From assembly GCA_012961755.1 (NCBI GenBank), contig DTYS01000118.1, positions 1-10,419 on the forward strand: DNA of 10,419 bases, in the 5' to 3' direction. The notes beneath the pieces are model-generated. The model worked only from the letters and a program-made list of their open reading frames with translations, did not search any database and was not told the DNA's origin. The first letter of the stretch is position 1. Each line of letters begins with the position of its first letter. Positions 1 to 5,822 of this stretch are shown here, one piece after another. This DNA is from Candidatus Latescibacterota bacterium (GTDB lineage Bacteria; Latescibacterota; 4484-107; B68-G9). A program made the translations under genes and the position numbers.

Positions 1-1
1 T

Positions 2-826
2 ACCGAGTTTAAACCTTTTGGACAAGGAGATGTTGAACAACCGGGAACTAACCAGAAGTTAGATGCTTTTTCGAGTATTGTGATGTATATGGCGCAGTAT
101 CGCGAATACCCAACATGCCTGGTTTTCTCGAGAGAATCTCGGAAAACACTCATAATCTACATCACTTTCGCCACCATAGGCCAGTTCACGGATCAGGAGG
201 CCCAGGTCCCCAAGGACGACTTCGATGTCATAGTCTACGGGCCCGTTTGGATCCCCTCCATGAACATGGTGGCGTTCGCCATCCACAAGGTGGATGATAT
301 CCTCTACGCGCCCCACGAGGAGATTCGTCACTGCTGGGACGAGGACGTGGTTCAGTGGGCCGTAGATGCCGACCATGGCGGTGAGGACGCTGGAGATGGC
401 AACGACTACCAGCAGTGTTACTTCACCCCCAAGCAGGGTGGACATGTGGGCGTGTTCCAGGGCGGCGGCACGGTAGATTGGATCTATGAGGAGCCTTACG
501 CCTACTGGGCTGCCAAGATACAGGACAACGGGTCCTTCGACTTCGAGATCATGATGACCCTTTGGGACTGGGCCGACGCCACGGGTCCTGACGCCAGCAC
601 GAAGCACGTACTCAAGGCTGGCGAGATCATAGGGTTCTCGGTGGAGGTGTGTGACGCTGACAGCGACGCCGAGATAGAGTTCCCCGATGTGGAGTTCGAC
701 TACGGGAACATCGCTGTCGGCGGATCGGTCCTCCCCGACTGGTTGCTCATGCCGGTGGAGGAGACCCTGAAGCTCCTGCCCGTGGGGTCCGACACCTGGG
801 GTAGGATAAAGGCTTCGTTCAAGTGA
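2..826 (+). CDS. CBM9/DOMON-like domain protein, 5' end cut off by window edge
   Basis: This frame is open from the left edge to the TGA at 824-826, giving 274 visible residues, so the true start probably lies outside the window. In-frame GTG (80) and ATG (83, 89) codons have no Shine-Dalgarno sequence. The part from about 170 to 660 looks like a family 9 carbohydrate-binding or DOMON-like beta-sandwich. The run VAFAIHKVDDILYA is followed by WDEDVVQWAVDADHGG (about 335-382), then FDFEIMMTLWDW and a KAGEIIGFSVEV-CDADSD strand, matching the usual order of a D-x-V-x-x-x-VDAD strand, an amphipathic strand and an 'iGF.v.v.DaD' strand. The C-terminus ends in TWGRIKASFK, with no FlgD-like domain. 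Such domains bind sugar ends or haem, usually outside the cell; the ligand here is unknown. The first 180 bases are more AT-rich than the rest, so the N-terminal residues are the least certain part. Confidence 0.75.
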   Translation, partial: TEFKPFGQGDVEQPGTNQKLDAFSSIVMYMAQYREYPTCLVFSRESRKTLIIYITFATIGQFTDQEAQVPKDDFDVIVYGPVWIPSMNMVAFAIHKVDDILYAPHEEIRHCWDEDVVQWAVDADHGGEDAGDGNDYQQCYFTPKQGGHVGVFQGGGTVDWIYEEPYAYWAAKIQDNGSFDFEIMMTLWDWADATGPDASTKHVLKAGEIIGFSVEVCDADSDAEIEFPDVEFDYGNIAVGGSVLPDWLLMPVEETLKLLPVGSDTWGRIKASFK

Positions 827-841
827 TCCTTAAGTTCCCTC

Positions 842-872
842 GGGGGTCGGAGGGCCTCCCTTCGGCCCCCTT
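842..872 (+). terminator. Hairpin terminator after the CBM9-like gene
   Basis: Bases 842-854 pair with 858-870 around a 3-base CCT loop, giving a 13-bp stem of mostly G-C pairs with two G-U wobbles. The stem starts 15 bases after the TGA at 824-826. Only TT follows, so the U-tract is weak, but stem strength and position fit intrinsic termination. The hairpin would lie inside the next gene if that gene began at the GTG at 823, which argues against that start. Confidence 0.65.
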
Positions 873-876
873 ATCA

Positions 877-882
877 TATATA
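877..882 (+). promoter_or_regulatory. Possible -10 box (TATATA) for the 889-3231 gene
   Basis: This is the only AT-rich patch between the hairpin and the next coding region. TATATA lies exactly at -12 to -7 if transcription starts at the A of the ATG at 889, which would give a leaderless mRNA. No good -35 hexamer is visible, because that position falls in the hairpin. The absence of any Shine-Dalgarno sequence before 889 fits this reading, but the assignment is inferred. Confidence 0.35.
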
Positions 883-888
883 TCCACG

Positions 889-3231
889 ATGTCCTTAGGT
901 ATGTTCATCCTGACAGCTCTCCTCCTGTCCTCCCCTGCTAAGGGGCTTCAGCGGTACGTCATAGGTTCTAAGGCCGATTGGGAGAGGTGGTCCTATCCCG
1001 GCGGTGGGGTGGTGAACATAAGCTGGGACGGATGGGTTAGGGTGGGGTATGTGCGCAAGCACATAAACGCCTGCCTGAACGCCAGAAATTTCATCTACCA
1101 GGGCCACACCGGGGAGGCAAAGGGCGGAATCCGTTCGGTGGGGTCCAACCCCGAAGACGCCGATAACGTGATAGATGGGGATACCACGACCTTCTGGGCT
1201 CCCGACCCCAAGGATGGTATCAATAAGTGGTGGATAGAGATAGACTTAGGTCGTGCGGTCGTGGCGGAGAAGTTGAGGCTCGTCTTCGTCGGCGGACGGA
1301 CACCTTTCCCAGAGTTCAAGATATATGTCTCCGCGGGGGATAAGAGGTTCCCGGGGACCAAGGACAACAGCATCTACTATGAGCTCGTATCCTACACCAT
1401 CAAACCCAACACGGATTATGTCTACGAGGTCAAGTTCGATAAAGAAAGGGACTTACACGGGAACCCCCTGTCGGGGAAGTTCCTCCAGTATGTGAAGATA
1501 TTCTTCACCCGTAAGGTGGAGGACCCTGGCCTCGCCGAGGTTGAGGTGATAGCTTTAGGTGACAACATAGCCCTCGGAACCATATCCAGGGGAGGGTTCG
1601 CCAAATCGGGACAGGTGAGCCTCCCCATAAATATCTTTGACGGGTTGATGTGGACGGGATGGAGGTTCAGCAGGCTTGGGGACAATTGGCTCCAGGGCGT
1701 GAACGGTCCCTGGTTCAACTGGGACTTAGGGGCGGTGTTCTGGGTGGATATGGTAAAGCTTTCCACCGGGATAGCCACCACAACCTGTCTCAGGGGCGAC
1801 GAGAGGCCCATGGATGGTTTCAAGATATATTTTTCGGACGGCACAGAATCCATCCTTTCCAAGCCGGAGGTCTGGAAGGTGAGGGGGAGGAACCTCAAAT
1901 GGGAAAAGGTTATAGACGTGAACAATACTTTGATCCTCCCTAAGCTCAACAACTTCGAGTTCAAGTTTTCTCCTCCCAAGAAGGTCCGCTACATATTCTT
2001 CCACCACTTCTACGGTCAGGGCATATGGCGCACGGGGTACGCCCTCACACCTTCCAGGCTTTTGGAGTTTCAGATATACGGGGAAGGGTACATGCCCGAC
2101 GTGGAGCTGACCTCCCCACTTATAGACTTAGGAGCTACGAGGAGCATAACTTCCATATCCTGGAGGGGGGAGACGCCTCCGGGGACGAGGATAGAGCTGA
2201 GGTCCCGGACCGGGGAGAGGACCCGGAAGGAAGTGCACTTCTACGATAGGAGTGGGAGGGAGGTCACAAGGAAGAAGTACTACTGGCTGCCACCGTTCGC
2301 CAGGGGGGACAGCGTGGTGGTGGAGGTGCCCGACGAAAGGTACTGGAGCGGATGGAGTGTGCCTTATACGGAGCCGGGAGCACAGTTCGCATCCCCCTCC
2401 CCCAGGAGGTACGTACAGCTTAAAGTCCGCCTGATCTCGGAGGACCCCAAGGTCGCTCCGTCCTTAAGATCCATAACTCTCTTCCACGGAAGGCCCGCGG
2501 CCAAGGCCGTCTTCGGGGAGATAAGTCCTAAGGTGGCCGAACCTGGCGTCCCACAGAAGTTTCGACTCGTCGTAAGGCCGGTCTATGCCCCCGGAAGCAC
2601 GGGGTTCGACAGGGTCTTGGTGCGTACCCCATCCAAGTCCAAGGATGTGAAAGTATTGATAAGGGGGAGGGAGGTGAAGCCAGCGAAACTTTCCTCGGGG
2701 AAGGATTCCCTCCTGGTCAGGTTGCCCTGGAGGGTCACGATGGACTCGGTGGAGGTGGATTTCAGGTGCGCCGTGTTCTCGAACGGGACGGAGTTCGTGA
2801 CCTTCATATCGGGAACGCCGGACGTCTGGCAGAGGGTGGATCCCGATCCCTCGGTCAGGAAGGCGATGCAGGTCATGCTCCCCTCCCTGGCGAATGAGAG
2901 CGTTCTTTTGGGCAACATAAAGGTCGGCCCGGCCCTCACCCCGAACGGGGACGGACAGGCCGACCAGCTCTTTGTGCGGTTTACTGTGCTTAAGGTGGAG
3001 CGCCCCAGGCGGATAAAGGTTGAGGTTTACGATCTGAACGGAAGGCCGGTCAAGGTACTATATGAGGGAAGGGGTAGAAGCGGAAACTACGGATACGAAG
3101 GTGAAATTCGATGGGACGGCAAGGACATCGAAGGGAACATGGTCCCCCCGGGGGTGTACATAGTCAGGATACTTGTGGACGGGGACACGGGTAAGAGGGA
3201 GGTCCGCCGCACGGTGTGCGTGGTATACTGA
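889..3231 (+). CDS. Exported discoidin-type (F5/8 C) protein with C-terminal FlgD-like Ig domain
   Basis: From ATG 889 the product is 780 aa. A short signal sequence (MSLGMFILTALLLSSPAKG) has no basic n-region. A first galactose-binding-like/discoidin domain at about 85-225 carries NVIDGD (93-98), a Trp shortly after and WWIEIDLG. A second, more diverged one at about 226-398 carries NIFDG and FNWDLG. At about 404-535 there is a beta-sandwich starting SPLIDLG, then a segment with FGEISPKVAEPG and GFDRVLVRTP. The last ~105 residues are FlgD/CHU_C-like, with LTPNGDG (683-689), VEVYDLNGRPV, IRWDGKD and VPPGVYIVRI. It is probably a secreted or surface glycan-binding protein; the ligand is unknown. 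The start is uncertain. GTG 823 would translate the terminator hairpin. ATG 901 aligns exactly with the start of the paralogue at 3958, with VIG at residues 20-22 in both. Neither 889 nor 901 has a normally spaced Shine-Dalgarno sequence. Confidence 0.85.
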   Translation: MSLGMFILTALLLSSPAKGLQRYVIGSKADWERWSYPGGGVVNISWDGWVRVGYVRKHINACLNARNFIYQGHTGEAKGGIRSVGSNPEDADNVIDGDTTTFWAPDPKDGINKWWIEIDLGRAVVAEKLRLVFVGGRTPFPEFKIYVSAGDKRFPGTKDNSIYYELVSYTIKPNTDYVYEVKFDKERDLHGNPLSGKFLQYVKIFFTRKVEDPGLAEVEVIALGDNIALGTISRGGFAKSGQVSLPINIFDGLMWTGWRFSRLGDNWLQGVNGPWFNWDLGAVFWVDMVKLSTGIATTTCLRGDERPMDGFKIYFSDGTESILSKPEVWKVRGRNLKWEKVIDVNNTLILPKLNNFEFKFSPPKKVRYIFFHHFYGQGIWRTGYALTPSRLLEFQIYGEGYMPDVELTSPLIDLGATRSITSISWRGETPPGTRIELRSRTGERTRKEVHFYDRSGREVTRKKYYWLPPFARGDSVVVEVPDERYWSGWSVPYTEPGAQFASPSPRRYVQLKVRLISEDPKVAPSLRSITLFHGRPAAKAVFGEISPKVAEPGVPQKFRLVVRPVYAPGSTGFDRVLVRTPSKSKDVKVLIRGREVKPAKLSSGKDSLLVRLPWRVTMDSVEVDFRCAVFSNGTEFVTFISGTPDVWQRVDPDPSVRKAMQVMLPSLANESVLLGNIKVGPALTPNGDGQADQLFVRFTVLKVERPRRIKVEVYDLNGRPVKVLYEGRGRSGNYGYEGEIRWDGKDIEGNMVPPGVYIVRILVDGDTGKREVRRTVCVVY

Positions 3232-3240
3232 GGAGGCTCT

Positions 3241-3948
3241 ATGAAGAAATGTATAGCTTTGTTTTTAAGTTCGGTCGTCTTAGCAGGATGCGGCTACAGG
3301 CTCTACGGAGGGCCCCTGCGTCCCTTGGACGAGGCGTACCAGGGCCCGGACGTGCAGGTCGCGGATGACGGCACGGTGACGCATGTTCTGGGAAGGCTAG
3401 AAATATCCCTCAGGCCCATGACGGACGAGGAACTCAACCACCAGTTCGCGAGCGCCTCCAACAAGGGGAAGTTCTCCACGAATCCTTACACGTATGGAAA
3501 CTGGAAGCCCATGGGGGCCAAGAGGACGCCGAGCAGGTTCACAGTGTTCCGTCTGACCGTCAAGAACTACGCCTATCCCAAGGTCTTCGTGGACCCAACG
3601 AAGATGGTTATGGTGTCCGAGAACGGAAGGAGGTACCGTTCCCTTAGCTTGGAGGACCTGAGGGAGTACTATTATCCCTTCGCATTGGCCTACGCCGGCA
3701 ACGCATACGGCCAATTTGAGGAGCGCATGGACATCCTCAAAAGGACCCTCTACTTCCCGAACCCGGTCTTCAGCGGACAGAAGAGGGAGGGATATGTGGT
3801 CTTCCCTCCCTTGGACGACGACGTCAGGAGGGTGACGGTATATGTGGAGGACGTGGGACTCAAGTTCGACGCTTGGGGACGCCCCATAGAGAAGGTGGAC
3901 CTAAGGTTCCGGTTTGAGAGGGAACTCTTCAAGGAGAAGTCGTTCTGA
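3241..3948 (+). CDS. Predicted outer-membrane lipoprotein, function unknown
   Basis: The product is 235 aa. It starts at ATG 3241 behind AGGAGG (3231-3236), whose first A is the last base of the previous stop codon, so translation is probably coupled. The N-terminus MKKCIALFLSSVVLAGC is a lipoprotein signal with lipobox L14-A15-G16-C17. The +2 residue is Gly, not Asp, which in the E. coli rule means export to the outer membrane. The mature protein looks like one beta-rich domain. RFTVFRLTVKNYAYPKVFVDP, then GQKREGYVVFPPLDDDV, resembles the Ig-like fold of DUF4352-type proteins ('ltv.N....' followed by 'G..vF'), but I do not recognise a named family. It sits between two paralogous discoidin/FlgD-like genes, so it may be their membrane partner or anchor; that is inference. 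Confidence 0.88.
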   Translation: MKKCIALFLSSVVLAGCGYRLYGGPLRPLDEAYQGPDVQVADDGTVTHVLGRLEISLRPMTDEELNHQFASASNKGKFSTNPYTYGNWKPMGAKRTPSRFTVFRLTVKNYAYPKVFVDPTKMVMVSENGRRYRSLSLEDLREYYYPFALAYAGNAYGQFEERMDILKRTLYFPNPVFSGQKREGYVVFPPLDDDVRRVTVYVEDVGLKFDAWGRPIEKVDLRFRFERELFKEKSF

Positions 3949-3957
3949 GGGGGAAGG

Positions 3958-5805
3958 ATGTCGGCTATACTGCTACTTTGGGCGGCATTGGTCTCGGCAG
4001 GGGTCAAGCAGTTCGTAATAGGTAATTCTGAACATACCTGGAGGGATTGGGGGGATTACGAAGGGGTGGACGATGCCTCCAGACCTGGATGGATCCAGCC
4101 ACGCCGGACCACCAGGGATGTGAACATCCTCAACGAGCTTTACCGCACGGGGAGGCTCTTCTTCCTGGAGAACCCGACCGATCCCAGGTACAAGCCCGGG
4201 GACGGGAGGATATGGACCCCGAACGCCGCTTATCAGGAGAACGCCAAACTCCTCATGCTCGCCGACGGCAAGAAGGACAGCCTCTCGTACGACTACTTCA
4301 ACCGTTTGGCGAGCAACAACGGTGTGTGCATATACATAGACCTCGGGGCTCCCTATCCTGTAGACGAGATAAAGTTCTACCCCCTCCTCTTCGGAGCACA
4401 TCAGGACCTATACATGAAGGGGTACGAGCTTTACGCGAACGACGGCTCGCCCGAGACCCAGGACGAGAAGGGAAGGCCTATATTCCACCTCTTGGATGCC
4501 GTGCCCACTAACACCGATGTAGTGGTGGACAATAGGAACTTTCCTCCACAGTACATAAGGTACATAAAGCTTAGATGCACCTCCCCACAGCCCTTCGAGA
4601 TAGACCAGATAGAGGTCAGGGGGGAAGGGTACATAAAGAGGGCGACTTTTACATCTAAGGTCATAGACTTAGGAGACATAGCCAACCTCGGCGCCCTGAG
4701 GTGGCACGCTGAGGTTGGTCCAGGTGCGAGCGTAACCATACGCACGAGGGCGGGCACGGACCGGACGACCCTTATCTACTATCGAATAAATGAGTTGGGA
4801 GAACTTGAGCCCCTCCCCGGAAGGACCGACGAGGAGAACAGGAAGCTCTGGGAGGCCCTACCCGACAAGGCTAAGGGACCAGTGGTAGACGACACCGACA
4901 ACTGGACCTTATGGTCGCCGCCCTACTCGTCCTCGGGGGAGACCTTCGTCTGTAGGGGACCGAGGAGGTTCATCCAGATCCAGATAGTCATGCAGAGCAC
5001 ACGGGCGAGCTCCAGGGCCTCCGTGGACTCGGTCGCTGTGGAGTATTCCCAGCCCACGATGGCCCGGAGGGTCTTCGGGAGGATATCGCCAAATATAGCG
5101 GACCTCGGGGTCCGCAGGACATATACCTACACCCTCGTTCCGGAGATCTCCGAGGACGATATCGGATTCGATGAAGTCAGGATAGTCACCCCGACCGAGG
5201 CCTTGGTCAACTCGGTGGAGGTCGGAGGAAGGCTCGTGCCCCAGGATAAGTACGAGGTAAGGGCCGAGCCGAACCTGCTCACCGTCCGCCTCCTGGATCC
5301 GTCCTACCGTGTGAGGTCAAGTCAGGATACTATGAGGATAAAATTTGACTGCCTCGTCCTGGTCTACGGGACGGTGTTCATGGGGAAGGTGTTCGCAAGC
5401 TGGGAGGAGGGACTGTTGGGGCAGGATGTTGAGGAGAGGGCCTTAGGGGACCTATCCGTGCAGGGCTCGGAGGGTTCGCTCGGAATAGTTTTGGGGGATG
5501 TGGATGCCTCCCCTAACCCCTTTACCCCGAACGGGGACGGGGTGCATGACGCTACAAATTTGAACTTTAAGATCTTTCAGATGATGGGGACCGCCCCAAT
5601 CTCCGTCGGGATATATGGGACGGACGGGCATCTCGTCCGCACGCTCCTTTCTGGGGATGCCGAGAGCGGCTCTTACGAGGTTCCATGGGACGGCAGGGAC
5701 GGGGACGGAGATCTCGTCCCTCCTGGCGTCTACCTTTACAAGGTGAAACTTGAGGGCGACGAGAGGAAATTTGTGAGGTTCGGGACAGTGGTGGTGGTCT
5801 ATTGA
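3958..5805 (+). CDS. Exported discoidin-like protein with C-terminal FlgD-like Ig domain (paralogue of 889-3231)
   Basis: The product is 615 aa. The start is well fixed: GAGGGGG (3947-3953) precedes ATG 3958 and the upstream stop blocks any extension. The signal sequence MSAILLLWAALVSAG again lacks basic residues. The mature protein begins VKQFVIG, like LQRYVIG in the 889-3231 product. One discoidin-like domain lies at about 98-222 (CIYIDLG at 124-130; IRYIKLRC). Then come SKVIDLGDIANLGALRW (233-249), a long insert with an acidic loop, RRVFGRISPNIADLG (370-384) and IGFDEVRIVTP. The FlgD/CHU_C-like domain at about 512-615 has SPNPFTPNGDG, IYGTDGHLVRTL, WDGRDGDGDLVPPGVYLYKV and ends TVVVVY. It is collinear with the larger paralogue but lacks one discoidin domain, so the pair arose by duplication. 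A secreted or surface binding role is likely; the ligand is unknown. Confidence 0.88.
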   Translation: MSAILLLWAALVSAGVKQFVIGNSEHTWRDWGDYEGVDDASRPGWIQPRRTTRDVNILNELYRTGRLFFLENPTDPRYKPGDGRIWTPNAAYQENAKLLMLADGKKDSLSYDYFNRLASNNGVCIYIDLGAPYPVDEIKFYPLLFGAHQDLYMKGYELYANDGSPETQDEKGRPIFHLLDAVPTNTDVVVDNRNFPPQYIRYIKLRCTSPQPFEIDQIEVRGEGYIKRATFTSKVIDLGDIANLGALRWHAEVGPGASVTIRTRAGTDRTTLIYYRINELGELEPLPGRTDEENRKLWEALPDKAKGPVVDDTDNWTLWSPPYSSSGETFVCRGPRRFIQIQIVMQSTRASSRASVDSVAVEYSQPTMARRVFGRISPNIADLGVRRTYTYTLVPEISEDDIGFDEVRIVTPTEALVNSVEVGGRLVPQDKYEVRAEPNLLTVRLLDPSYRVRSSQDTMRIKFDCLVLVYGTVFMGKVFASWEEGLLGQDVEERALGDLSVQGSEGSLGIVLGDVDASPNPFTPNGDGVHDATNLNFKIFQMMGTAPISVGIYGTDGHLVRTLLSGDAESGSYEVPWDGRDGDGDLVPPGVYLYKVKLEGDERKFVRFGTVVVVY

Positions 5806-5810
5806 AAAAA

Positions 5811-5816
5811 GGAGGG
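5811..5816 (+). promoter_or_regulatory. Shine-Dalgarno site (GGAGGG) that fixes the start at 5823
   Basis: AAAAAAGGAGGG lies immediately after the upstream stop codon. Its core is 6-7 bases from ATG 5823, ideal spacing. The in-frame TTG at 5802 overlaps the previous stop and would have to start upstream of this site, so ATG 5823 is preferred. Confidence 0.8.
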
Positions 5817-5822
5817 ACGGCT

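Noticed and set aside
80..91. GTG/ATG codons at 80-91 as the start of the CBM9-like gene
   Set aside because: No ribosome-binding site precedes them and the frame is open to the window edge. Kept only as a fallback because of the composition shift nearby.
823..888. GTG start at 823, overlapping the upstream stop as GTGA
   Set aside because: It would translate through the terminator hairpin and add a non-signal-like 22-residue lead before the hydrophobic core. Not fully excluded.
889..5805. Polysaccharide utilisation locus (SusC/SusD-like) interpretation
   Set aside because: No TonB-dependent receptor plug, SusD fold, glycoside hydrolase or regulator motif is visible, so binding domains alone do not support it.
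5802..5822. TTG start at 5802 for the 867-aa protein
   Set aside because: It lies upstream of the only good Shine-Dalgarno site, which is correctly spaced for ATG 5823. The signal peptide is also normal from 5823.
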